Positions 26,573 through 34,912 of a stretch of 64,000 nt of DNA are shown piece by piece. The stretch is from Rhodoferax fermentans (GTDB lineage: Bacteria; Pseudomonadota; Gammaproteobacteria; Burkholderiales; Burkholderiaceae_C): assembly GCF_002017865.1 (NCBI RefSeq), contig NZ_MTJN01000002.1:2356001-2420000 (forward strand), given 5' to 3'. Both the position numbers and the translations under genes were made by a program. Each line of letters begins with the position of its first letter. Within the stretch, counting starts at the first letter, position 1. The notes beneath the pieces were generated by a model that had not been told where the DNA came from, did not search any database, and saw only the letters and a list, made by a program, of their open reading frames with translations.

Positions 26573-28270
26573 TTAAGCCATGAAAACCATGGCGTGCCAG
26601 GTGGTGAACAGCTTCTGCTTTTCTTCATCCGTGATCTTGTGGGCCGCTTGCTGCTCCTCGAGCTGTTGGAGCAAAGGCCGCAAATCCGTCTGTTTGAGAC
26701 GCAGCTCGGGCGGTGTCACGCGATCTTCGATCAGCTTGGCGAATTCATACTTTTGCACACGCTGGGACCGCGAGGAGGACTGTGTCAGCGTGGCGTCGAC
26801 CAGTTTATCTTTCTCGTAGGCCAGTTGCACTTGGCTGCTGCTGTTGTCCTCAATCTGGTGGTAGGTGTAGTTTTGGGAGGCGGTCTCATCAGTGAGGTCC
26901 GGTGGCTTCGACGAATAAAGCGACTGGTGGTAAGCCGCACTGAGTTCTGCGGTTTGGGTTTGTGTGATGGCCCGGTTGTCGCGGGAGCTGCCTGAGACCG
27001 CCGTGGTCTGGTTGATGGCGTAGACAAAGCTGTCCAGCTCCATGGTTTTGCGTGGATTGGAGGCACGCGGTGTGGCACTCAGCTTGGCATCAAAGTCAGC
27101 CAAACCCGTCAGCCAGCTTTTGTCGGCCTCGCTCCAGGCCTCGGCATCGGTGCGCGGGTCCACTGGCGCGGCGACCAGCGCTGCACGGGTGGTGTCGCTG
27201 AGCTCTTGCGTCCCATAACCGGCGTTCATGGCCACGAATGTGGACTTGAACATGTCCACCAGGTCTGCGCTGGCGTGCCCACGCTGCGCCGCTTGATCAA
27301 TCTGTTGCAGGTACTGGCGCACCGCGTAGGCTTTTTGTTCACCACTGCCCCACAGCGCGGGCTGGCGCAAATCCGTGCGCATCTTCACATCGCCGTCAGG
27401 GCGTCGGAGTTGGATCTCCTGGGTGTTGGCGTCTGCCTTGAAACTGGCCCCCAGCTTTTCATAACGCAGACCGTGTTCGTCGCGGCCATAAATACTGGTT
27501 GTCAGTTCCAGCTTGGCGATCACCTTGCTGTCAAACTGGGTCAGCCCGGCCAGATCAACCTGGGTGGCATCCCCTGCAAGACCTTGAATGGCTTTTTCAA
27601 ACCCGCTGGCCAGGGAGGTCAGAGCCGCCCGTTCTGCCTCGCTGAGTTCACCCTCCACGATCACTTCGACCGAGAGGCCCGTGCCATGGAGACCCTGCTC
27701 GCTTTGGTCAACGATGGCCAGGCGGACTTGTGCGCCGGATTGGGTCTGGATGCTCAGTTCCACCCTGGCTGTTGGCGTGCTTTGGAATTCCAGAAGTGAA
27801 CTCGCCGCCTTGGACTGGATTTTTTCCGCTGAATTCGGTGCACCAACATTCACTACGGATTGCCGGTAGCTGCTGCCATGGCTACCCACCTGCTCCAGCA
27901 GCGCGGCACCCAGTCCTTCGAGCCTGGCTGCTGTGGTCAACCGGCCGGCATTGCGCCCCATCAACTGCCCCAGGGCATTGTCCGATGCCTGCTCCCACAC
28001 CTGCATCTGCCCACCCTTCACATGGATGAGGCCCTGCGGTCCGTAGGTGACCTCGGTGGCGTTCAGGGTGCTTGGCATCTGCGTCACGTGCAGAAAGGGC
28101 TCTGCGTCCGCTGCGACTTGATTGGGCGGGTTCACCGACACCAGCGTGCCGGTGGGGGGCGACCAGGTCAGGGCGTTGGCACTTTTGACCACCACCGTGG
28201 TCGCCGTCGGGTTGGTGTGGCGCTGGTTGATCCAGGTGGCAGGCAGGGAGGGTGTGGTCTGGGTCAACAT
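26573..28270 (-). CDS. Large soluble protein of unknown function (565 aa)
   Basis: No signal peptide or membrane segment, and no enzyme motif I recognise. The N-terminal third is Thr/Ser/Ala-rich. A central part around 175-300 looks folded ('RVELSIQTQSGAQVRLAIVD', then 'LSVEVIVEGELSEAERAALT'). The C-terminal 60 residues are strongly charged and helical ('LRPLLQQLEEQQAAHKITDE'). ATG at 28270 is preferred over TTG one codon earlier. A 55-aa gene follows 13 nt downstream. Neighbours (methyltransferase, efflux operon) give no hint. Confidence 0.7.
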   Translation of the reverse strand: MLTQTTPSLPATWINQRHTNPTATTVVVKSANALTWSPPTGTLVSVNPPNQVAADAEPFLHVTQMPSTLNATEVTYGPQGLIHVKGGQMQVWEQASDNALGQLMGRNAGRLTTAARLEGLGAALLEQVGSHGSSYRQSVVNVGAPNSAEKIQSKAASSLLEFQSTPTARVELSIQTQSGAQVRLAIVDQSEQGLHGTGLSVEVIVEGELSEAERAALTSLASGFEKAIQGLAGDATQVDLAGLTQFDSKVIAKLELTTSIYGRDEHGLRYEKLGASFKADANTQEIQLRRPDGDVKMRTDLRQPALWGSGEQKAYAVRQYLQQIDQAAQRGHASADLVDMFKSTFVAMNAGYGTQELSDTTRAALVAAPVDPRTDAEAWSEADKSWLTGLADFDAKLSATPRASNPRKTMELDSFVYAINQTTAVSGSSRDNRAITQTQTAELSAAYHQSLYSSKPPDLTDETASQNYTYHQIEDNSSSQVQLAYEKDKLVDATLTQSSSRSQRVQKYEFAKLIEDRVTPPELRLKQTDLRPLLQQLEEQQAAHKITDEEKQKLFTTWHAMVFMA

Positions 28271-28361
28271 CAACGGCTTGTTTTGTAGGCTGTTCTTGAC
28301 TTATCGGCAGCCTCGCCCCAAGCTGAAGTTGAAAGGGTGTGTTTGCGCCTGCGCCTGGCCT

Positions 28362-29933
28362 TCAGTGTGCTCCTGCCGCCGCATCGGCGCCACCACCACC
28401 GCTGCGCACATGGCGCGTCAGAAACACCAGCGGGATCATTGCCAGAAACACCACGGCCGAGGCAAAAAAGATGTCGTTGGCTGCCAACATATAGGCCTGC
28501 TGGTTGGCCAGGCGGTCAATGGTGGCCAGCGCCTGGTCATGGCTCAGGCCCCCCGCAGCCAGCCCCGACAAGGTGCTGTTGGTGGCGCTGCTGCCCAGGT
28601 TGACGTATTCGCTGAGCTGCGCGTGGTGCAGCGCGGCGCGGTCCTGCCACAACGTGGTGGCAATCGAGGTGCCAAACGAGCCCGCGGTGATCCGCACAAA
28701 GTTCGACAAACCCGAGGCCGCCGGAATGCGATCAGGCGACAGGCCCGAGAGTGTGATGGTCATCAGCGGGATGAAGAAAAACGCCATCGCGATACCCTGG
28801 ATCAGGGTCGGGACCATGATGGTGCCAAAGTCGGCCTGGGTGTTGAAGTTGGAGCGCATCCACAACACCAGCCCAAACACCATGAAGGCAAAGGCGGCAA
28901 AGTGGCGTGGGTCAAACCTGGAGATGTTTTTGCCCACCACCGGCGACAGCAGCAGCGCCGCCAGCCCCACCGGCGCCAGGATCATGCCCGCTGTGGTGGA
29001 GGTGTAGCCCATGAACTGCTGCAACCACAGTGGCAGCAACACCACATTGCCAAAAAACAGCCCGTAACCGACCGACAAGGCCAGCACACCGGCCCAGAAG
29101 TTCCGCCGCTTGAACAGGGTCAGGTCGACCACCGGGTGCTCCTCGGTCAGCTCCCAGATCAGGAAGGCCAGCAGCCCGACCACCGCCACCACCGCCAGGC
29201 CCACAATTTCCTGCGAGTGGAACCAGTCGAGCTCCTGCCCCTTGTCGAGCATGATCTGCAGCGAGCCCACCCAGATCACCAGCAGCGCCAGGCCGACCGA
29301 GTCAATCGGCAGTTTTTTGGTCTGCGTCTCACGTTTGTGAAAAATGCTCCAGGTGATGAAGGCTGCGCCAAACCCGACCGGGATGTTGATGAAAAAGATC
29401 CACGGCCAGGAGATGTTGTCGGTGATCCAGCCGCCCAGCAGCGGCCCCATCACCGGGGCGATCAGCGTCGTCATTGACCACAGCGCCATCGCCACCCCGG
29501 CCAGGGCCGGTGGGTAACTCGAGAGCAACAAGGCCTGCGACAGCGGAATCATCGGCCCGGCCACGAGGCCTTGTAACACCCGAAACAGGATCAGCGTGGT
29601 CATGTTGGGCGCCAGGCCACATAACCAGGAGGTCAGCACAAACAACAGCACACTGGTGACAAACAGGCGCACCTGGCCAAAACGCTGCGACAGCCAACCG
29701 GTCAGCGGCACCGCAATCGCGTTGGCCACACCAAAACTGGTGATGACCCAGGTGCCCTGGTTCGGGCTCACGCCCAGGTCCCCGGCGATGGCGGGCAGCG
29801 ACACGTTGGCAATCGAGGTGTCCAGCACGTTCATGAAGGTGGCCGCCGAGAGCGCCAAGGTGCCCCACAGACGGGCGGAGCCGCTCAGCGGCGGTGGGTG
29901 CTTGTAAGCGGCAGCGGGCGTAGAGGAAGACAT
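28362..29933 (-). CDS. emrB: MFS efflux pump, DHA2 family (EmrB-like, 14 TM)
   Basis: 523 residues with about 14 membrane segments. It shows the DHA2 opening 'FMNVLDTSIANVSLPAIAGD' and the motif A region 'LTGWLSQRFGQVRLFV'. With the HlyD-type adaptor and the NodT-type channel upstream it makes a complete tripartite drug pump. Last gene of the MarR-OMF-adaptor-pump operon, 28 nt after the adaptor. Substrate unknown; related pumps move hydrophobic acids and uncouplers. Confidence 0.9.
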   Translation of the reverse strand: MSSSTPAAAYKHPPPLSGSARLWGTLALSAATFMNVLDTSIANVSLPAIAGDLGVSPNQGTWVITSFGVANAIAVPLTGWLSQRFGQVRLFVTSVLLFVLTSWLCGLAPNMTTLILFRVLQGLVAGPMIPLSQALLLSSYPPALAGVAMALWSMTTLIAPVMGPLLGGWITDNISWPWIFFINIPVGFGAAFITWSIFHKRETQTKKLPIDSVGLALLVIWVGSLQIMLDKGQELDWFHSQEIVGLAVVAVVGLLAFLIWELTEEHPVVDLTLFKRRNFWAGVLALSVGYGLFFGNVVLLPLWLQQFMGYTSTTAGMILAPVGLAALLLSPVVGKNISRFDPRHFAAFAFMVFGLVLWMRSNFNTQADFGTIMVPTLIQGIAMAFFFIPLMTITLSGLSPDRIPAASGLSNFVRITAGSFGTSIATTLWQDRAALHHAQLSEYVNLGSSATNSTLSGLAAGGLSHDQALATIDRLANQQAYMLAANDIFFASAVVFLAMIPLVFLTRHVRSGGGGADAAAGAH

Positions 29934-29961
29934 GGGAGATGCCAAAAAAGAAGTGGACGGC

Positions 29962-31197
29962 TCAGAGCTTGGCCTGGGGCTTGGTGGTGGCCGCGTGGCC
30001 CAGGTTGGCTGCAATCACACGCTTCACCAAGTCGTTGGCGGCTTCATCGGTGTAGGTCAGCGCGGCCGTAGGGGTGGCCACACGCGGCACATCGGCCAGG
30101 GCCAGGCCATCGGTGTTGCTGATATCCACCTCGGCGGTCATCGACAGACCCACACGCAGAGGGTGCTCTGCCAGCTGTTTGGCATCCAGCGCCATGCGCA
30201 CCGGCACGCGTTGCACCACCTTGATCCAGTTGCCGGTGGCGTTTTGCGCGGGCAACAGCGAAAACGCGGCACCGGTGCCGGCACCCAGACCACTTACGGT
30301 GCCGGTGTAGCTGACCTTTTTGCCGTATTGATCAGCCACCAGCTTGACCGGTTGGCCGATGCGGATGTTGCGCAACTGCACTTCCTTGAAATTGGCCTCA
30401 ACCCAGACATTGTTCAGCGCAATCACCGACATCAGCGGTGTGCCTGCACCAACACGCTGGCCCAGTTGCACCGTGCGTTTGGCCACGTAGCCATCCACCG
30501 GCGACAGCAGCGCGGTGCGCTGGGTGGCCAGAAAGGCCTCGCGCAGGCGGGCTGCGGCCAACTGCACGCTGGGTTGCTGCTCGACGCTGGCGCCTTCGGT
30601 CAGCGTCTGGTTGCTGTTGAGTTGTTCACGGGCGGTGACCACACCGGCCTGAGCGGCTGCCAGGGTGCTTTGGGCGCTTTCCAGCTGCTGTTGGGCGTGT
30701 TGCAGTTCTTCCTGGGACACCGCGCCGTTGCCGCTGAGCGACTGGCGACGTTTGAGGTCGTCGCTGGCGCGCGCCACATCCACCTTGGCTTTGCTGATGT
30801 CGGCCTCACGCAGGGCGATTTGGGCGCTCAGCGTGGTGTTGTTGGCGTACAGCGTGCGCGCCTGGCGCACCGCCTGGGCCAGTGCCGCCTGGGCCTGGTC
30901 GAGCGCGACCTTGGCGTCGGCCGGGTCCAGCTGCACCAGCGTTTGCCCGGCTTTGACAAAGTCGGTGTCGTTGGCCAGGATGTTTAACACCGTGCCGCCG
31001 ATCTGTGGCGTGATCTGGATCACGTCACCTTGCACATAGGCGTTGTCGGTGTCCTCGTAGTGGCTGGCCACCAGGTATTCGTAGGCACCCCAGCCCAGGC
31101 CGGCCACGGCGACGACGCCTGCCAGAAGGGTCAGGCCCCGTTTGCGTTGGTTGGCCTTGCTGCTGCTGGCCGCGTAGGTGTTCGGGGTGTCAGTCAT
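29962..31197 (-). CDS. emrA: HlyD-family membrane-fusion protein (EmrA-like)
   Basis: 411 residues: one N-terminal membrane anchor (about 20-42, 'GLTLLAGVVAVAGLGWGAY'), the lipoyl half-motif 'TDNAYVQGDVIQITPQIGG', a long coiled-coil hairpin (about 95-210, rich in Gln/Ala/Leu), and a beta-barrel domain. It bridges EmrB and the outer-membrane channel. A hairpin repeat lies in the 95-nt gap after the channel gene. Confidence 0.92.
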   Translation of the reverse strand: MTDTPNTYAASSSKANQRKRGLTLLAGVVAVAGLGWGAYEYLVASHYEDTDNAYVQGDVIQITPQIGGTVLNILANDTDFVKAGQTLVQLDPADAKVALDQAQAALAQAVRQARTLYANNTTLSAQIALREADISKAKVDVARASDDLKRRQSLSGNGAVSQEELQHAQQQLESAQSTLAAAQAGVVTAREQLNSNQTLTEGASVEQQPSVQLAAARLREAFLATQRTALLSPVDGYVAKRTVQLGQRVGAGTPLMSVIALNNVWVEANFKEVQLRNIRIGQPVKLVADQYGKKVSYTGTVSGLGAGTGAAFSLLPAQNATGNWIKVVQRVPVRMALDAKQLAEHPLRVGLSMTAEVDISNTDGLALADVPRVATPTAALTYTDEAANDLVKRVIAANLGHAATTKPQAKL

Positions 31198-31231
31198 GAT
31201 GGTGATTCCTGTCGATGGCGATCAAATATTT

Positions 31232-31291
31232 GAAGAAAAGTGGGCTCTAGCCCTTTTATTGATTGGGCTAATAGCTATCTAAAAAGTAGTG
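31232..31291 (-). repeat. Short hairpin repeat, copy 7
   Basis: Minus-oriented copy: AGATAGCTATTAGCCCAATC followed by AAAAGGGCTAGAGCCCA. It lies between the outer-membrane channel gene and emrA. Confidence 0.65.
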
Positions 31292-31292
31292 T

Positions 31293-32720
31293 CTAGTTGG
31301 GCAGATCGGCACTCGGGCTGAAGCCGCCACCCAGGGCGCGGGCCAGTGCCACCTGGTTTTGCAGCGCGCGGGTGGCCAGCTCGGTCGCCTGGCGGCGCTG
31401 CGCCAGCACGGCTGTTTCGGCACTCAAGACCTGCTGGGCGTTGAGCAGACCACTGCGAAAACGTTGTTGCGCGGCGGCATAGGTCTCTTGCGCGGCCTGG
31501 GCGGCTTGCGCCTGTTCGGCCTGCTGGCGCGAGATCGCCTGGCGCGAGGCCAGTTGGTCGGCGGCGTCATGCACCGCGTTGATCACTGCGCTGTTGTAAC
31601 TCTCCACGGCCGCATCGCGGTCAGCGGTCTTGCTGCCGAGGTTGGCGCGCAGGCGGCCACTGTCAAACAGTGGCAGGCTCAGCGCCGGTCCAACGCCCCA
31701 CTGCTCGCTGCCCGACTTGAACAACTTGTCGAAGCCGATGCTGGAGAACCCGGCAAAGGCGGTGAGGTTGATGTTGGGGTAGAACTGGGCGCGGGCACTG
31801 TCCACACTCTTTTCCGCCGCCTGCACCCGCCAGCGGGCGGCGGCCACATCGGCGCGCTGGCCCAACAGGTTGGTGTCGAGCTGGTGGCCAAGTGCTATGG
31901 GTTTGATGGCGGACAAGGCTTTGGGTACAAGGGCTAGTGGCTGATTTGGCGTACCAATCAGTGCGGCCAGCGCGTTGCGGGTCAGGGCGATCTGCTCGTC
32001 CAGCGTTTCGAGTTGCAGGCGCGCGTCTGGCAGGGCGCCCTGCGCCTGGCGCAGGTCGAGCGGGGTGTCCAGCCCAGCCTTGACGCGGTCTTGCACCAGC
32101 TGCAGCGTCTGTTCACGCTGGGCCAGGGTGCGGTTGGCCACGTTGCGTTGTTCCGTCAGACCCACCCAGGCAAAGTAGCTCTGCGCCACCTGGGCAGCCA
32201 GCAGCACGCGGGCGGCCTGGGCGTCGGCCTGGGCGGCGCGCTCATTGCCCAATGCGGCTTGCAAGGCGGCGCGGTTTTTGCCAAAGAAGTCGAGTTCCCA
32301 GCTGCCTGCCAGCTGGGCGGTGCCGCTGCCACGCTCGGTGCCGGCCAGTGGTGCGGGAATCGCGCCGTTGGCGGTGTAGAGCTGTTGGGTCAGGTTCAGT
32401 TGTGCATTGAGCTGGGGTTGGCGTGCGGCGTCGCTGAGCTGGCTGGCGGCTTGGGCCGCAGCGATCCGGGTTTGGGCCAGCTTGAGGCTGGGGTTGGCTT
32501 GCAGCGCCTGCGCCACCAGCTGGTCCAAGGTGTCGTCGCCGAAGGCACGCCACCACTGCGCGTCCACCGCAGGTGCCGGGTTGGTGGCCGCGCTGGCCAG
32601 CCCAACGTCGGTGGCGCTGCGCAATGTGGACTGGGCCGTGATGCCCGAGAAGTCGGCACAACCCGCCAGGCTGCCCAGCAGCAAGGTGGCGGCCAACAGG
32701 TGTTTGTTATTTTTTGTCAT
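31293..32720 (-). CDS. Outer-membrane efflux lipoprotein (NodT/TolC family)
   Basis: 475 residues with a lipoprotein signal ('LLLGSLAGC' lipobox near residue 21) and two outer-membrane efflux domains with long Ala/Gln-rich helices ('LGQRADVAAARWRVQAAE' is typical NodT wording). It forms the outer channel of the EmrAB pump. Its start overlaps the MarR gene by 14 nt. A stretch near residues 256-276 (bases 31892-31949) resembles a translated copy of the hairpin repeat, though length there is normal. Confidence 0.9.
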   Translation of the reverse strand: MTKNNKHLLAATLLLGSLAGCADFSGITAQSTLRSATDVGLASAATNPAPAVDAQWWRAFGDDTLDQLVAQALQANPSLKLAQTRIAAAQAASQLSDAARQPQLNAQLNLTQQLYTANGAIPAPLAGTERGSGTAQLAGSWELDFFGKNRAALQAALGNERAAQADAQAARVLLAAQVAQSYFAWVGLTEQRNVANRTLAQREQTLQLVQDRVKAGLDTPLDLRQAQGALPDARLQLETLDEQIALTRNALAALIGTPNQPLALVPKALSAIKPIALGHQLDTNLLGQRADVAAARWRVQAAEKSVDSARAQFYPNINLTAFAGFSSIGFDKLFKSGSEQWGVGPALSLPLFDSGRLRANLGSKTADRDAAVESYNSAVINAVHDAADQLASRQAISRQQAEQAQAAQAAQETYAAAQQRFRSGLLNAQQVLSAETAVLAQRRQATELATRALQNQVALARALGGGFSPSADLPN

Positions 32721-33252
32721 GGGGTTCTTTCTCGGCCTGCAAAGTCTGGGCGGTGTCCAGAATGCGGCGCAGGTAACTTTTGAGGGTTTGCCATTCCTCC
32801 AGCGAGAAACCGGCCAGGTAATCGTTCTGGATCTTGCTGAGGGTGACGGGGATGTCTTGGGCGGCCGCGATGCCGGCCGGAGTCAGTTCGATGTGGACCA
32901 CCCGGCGGTCTTCCTGCGAGCGCACCCGCTGGCACAGGCCTTTGATCTCGAGCCGGTCCAACATGCGGGTGGTCGAGCCCGCATCGTGGCCACACTCCCG
33001 CGCCAGTTCGGCCACGGTGGTGGCGCAGCCACGGTACAGCTTGAACAGCGGCATCCACTGCGCATTGGTCAGACCGGTGGGTTCGAGTTCGCGCTCCACA
33101 CCTTCACCCACCAGGTTCAGGATGCGGCCCATCAGGTAGCCCACGCTGTCATTGGGGTCGTAAGACTGTGCGTTGTAAAACGCCACAGCGGGCGCTGGCG
33201 GTGCGGCGCTGTCAGGCTGGGGGGAAGAGGTAGGGGCGGGCTTGGAGGTCAT
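32707..33252 (-). CDS. MarR-family repressor of the efflux operon
   Basis: 181 residues: a Pro/Ala-rich N-terminal tail of about 25 residues and a MarR winged-helix domain ('ATTVAELARECGHDAGSTTRM', then the wing 'RSQEDRRVVHIELT'). First gene of the operon MarR-channel-EmrA-EmrB; its stop overlaps the channel start by 14 nt. The promoter seen upstream has a predicted start one base before the ATG and there is no ribosome site, so the mRNA may be leaderless. Confidence 0.88.
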   Translation of the reverse strand: MTSKPAPTSSPQPDSAAPPAPAVAFYNAQSYDPNDSVGYLMGRILNLVGEGVERELEPTGLTNAQWMPLFKLYRGCATTVAELARECGHDAGSTTRMLDRLEIKGLCQRVRSQEDRRVVHIELTPAGIAAAQDIPVTLSKIQNDYLAGFSLEEWQTLKSYLRRILDTAQTLQAEKEPHDKK

Positions 33253-33259
33253 GCCCGGA

Positions 33260-33288
33260 ATTATGCTTGCCTAAGCAATGATTGTCAA
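33260..33288 (-). promoter_or_regulatory. Sigma-70 promoter with MarR-type palindrome in its spacer
   Basis: Minus strand: TTGACA at 33283-33288, a 17-nt spacer, and CATAAT at 33260-33265. The spacer holds TTGCTTAGGCAA (33267-33278), an inverted repeat suited to a MarR dimer. Predicted start about 33253, next to the ATG at 33252. Confidence 0.75.
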
Positions 33289-33363
33289 GTCATCCTTTGT
33301 CAAGGCAATCAAGACCCCTTCGCCAAAGGGGTTGTGGCACCCACCGGGTGCCAGCTTGGCTTG

Positions 33364-34497
33364 TCAGTGGATGCCCATCTGGTCCAGCGCTGCCGCCAGC
33401 TGTGCCAGACTGCGCTCGGGCTTGTGCAACTTGTCCAGGCCAAACAGGCCAATGCGGAAGGTTCTGAAGTCGGCGGGTTCGTCACACTGCAGCGGCACAC
33501 CGGTGGCCGTTTGCAGGCCTTGCGCCAGAAACTTCTTGCTGTTCTGGATGTCCGGGTCGGTGGTGTAACTCACCACCACACCGGGCGCCTTGAAACCTTC
33601 GGCTGCCACACTCGGGAAACCACGGCTTTCCAGCAAGGCACGCACTTGGTTGCCCAGCGCGAGTTGTTCGGCGCGCACCTTCTCGAAACCGTAGGCACGG
33701 GTTTCCTGCATCACATCACGCAGGCTGATCAGCGCGTCGGTGGGCATCGTGGCGTGGTAGGCGTGGCCACCGTTTTCATAGGCTTCCATCATCTGCAGCC
33801 ACTTTTTGAGGTCGCAGGCAAAGCTGGTGCTGGTGGTGCCTTCAATGGCCGTGCGGGCGCGCGGGCTCAGCATCACCATGGCACAGCAGGGTGAGCCACT
33901 CCAGCCCTTTTGCGGTGCGGTCACCAGCACGTCGATGCCGGTGGCTTCCATGTCGACCCAGATCGTGCCTGAGGCCACGCAGTCCAGCACCATCAGGCCG
34001 CCGACCGCGTGCACCGCCTCACTGACCTGGCGCAGGTAATCATCGGGCAGCAACATGCCAGACGAGGTTTCCACATGCGGGGCAAACACCACGTCGGGTT
34101 TTTGTGCGTGGATGCTGGCCACCACCTCGTCGACCGGGCAGGGTATCCAGGGTGACTGGCTGTGGTCGCTGGTGCGCCGGGCCTTGAGCACGCTGGACGC
34201 AGCCGGGATCTGGCCCATGTCAAAAATTTGCGTCCAGCGGTAGCTGAACCAGCCGTTACGGATCACCAGCACCTTTTTGCCAGTGGCAAATTGCCGCGCC
34301 ACCGCCTCCATGCCAAAGCTGCCGCTGCCCGGCACGATCACAGCCGACTTGGCGTGGTAGACCTCTTTGAGGATGCTGGAGATGTCACGCATGGCGCCCT
34401 GAAAGCGCTGCGACATGTGGTTCAGGGCGCGGTCGGTGTAGACCACCGAGAATTCAAGCAGGCCGTCAGGATCGATGTTGGGCAGAAGACCGGGCAT
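33364..34497 (-). CDS. Class V aminotransferase (alanine/serine-glyoxylate type)
   Basis: A 377-residue PLP enzyme of the AGAT/SGAT/phosphonate-aminotransferase fold. PLP lysine K197 in 'TAPQKGWSGSP', Asp in 'LMVLDCVASG', and 'VIVPGSGSFGMEAVARQF' for the phosphate-binding region. ATG 34497 has GGAG upstream. It stands alone; donor and acceptor cannot be set from sequence. Alanine-glyoxylate or 2-aminoethylphosphonate-type reactions are both possible. Confidence 0.82.
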   Translation of the reverse strand: MPGLLPNIDPDGLLEFSVVYTDRALNHMSQRFQGAMRDISSILKEVYHAKSAVIVPGSGSFGMEAVARQFATGKKVLVIRNGWFSYRWTQIFDMGQIPAASSVLKARRTSDHSQSPWIPCPVDEVVASIHAQKPDVVFAPHVETSSGMLLPDDYLRQVSEAVHAVGGLMVLDCVASGTIWVDMEATGIDVLVTAPQKGWSGSPCCAMVMLSPRARTAIEGTTSTSFACDLKKWLQMMEAYENGGHAYHATMPTDALISLRDVMQETRAYGFEKVRAEQLALGNQVRALLESRGFPSVAAEGFKAPGVVVSYTTDPDIQNSKKFLAQGLQTATGVPLQCDEPADFRTFRIGLFGLDKLHKPERSLAQLAAALDQMGIH

Positions 34498-34568
34498 GGG
34501 AAAACACTCCAAAAAAGATAGGAAGTGTCAGCTTAGCACGCTGGGCCGGGCCCGCCTTTTCGCCTGTA

Positions 34569-34874
34569 TCAGCCACATCGGGCGGCAAACACCCGGCCTT
34601 TCTGCAGGTCCACGTTCAGCCGGTCAGGCCGCACATCCATGGTGCCCGGGTAGCTGTGTTGGTCCTGGCGATAGCGCCGCAGCAGCAACTGGTGCTGTTT
34701 GGCAAGCTGCTCGGCATGCGCAAACGATTGGCCAACGATGGTCAGCGCCACCGACTGGCAGGCGCCCTCTTGGGTCGGGTCGCCTGGGTGAAGTATTTGT
34801 GGGGCACCAGCCACCCCCTGTGCCGAGGCCGCCAGGCACAGGCAACAGGCGAACAGGCAGGACATCGTTTTCAT
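34569..34874 (-). CDS. Small secreted protein, probable I78-type serine-protease inhibitor
   Basis: 101 residues with a signal peptide ending near ASAQGVAG. The C-terminal block 'TMDVRPDRLNVDLQKGRVF' followed by a final Cys-Gly is the signature of the I78 inhibitor family, whose members block subtilisin-like and other serine proteases. It lies 38 nt downstream of the secreted subtilase gene on the same strand. An inhibitor co-produced with its protease is the natural reading. A four-Cys N-terminus, mostly inside the signal, is unusual. Confidence 0.65.
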   Translation of the reverse strand: MKTMSCLFACCLCLAASAQGVAGAPQILHPGDPTQEGACQSVALTIVGQSFAHAEQLAKQHQLLLRRYRQDQHSYPGTMDVRPDRLNVDLQKGRVFAARCG

Positions 34875-34912
34875 GCCAGTCAGCCCTGGTGAGGTCGGCG
34901 GGTGCTGGGTGA

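Noticed and set aside
28122..29477. 451-codon plus-strand open frame opposite the efflux pump and the unknown protein
   Set aside because: Antisense shadow rich in His, Arg and Gln; the minus-strand genes have recognisable domains or better composition.
31892..31949. Hairpin repeat copy inside the outer-membrane channel gene
   Set aside because: Only the AAGGGCTAGTGGC half is similar, and the protein has normal length there, so it was not listed as a separate repeat.
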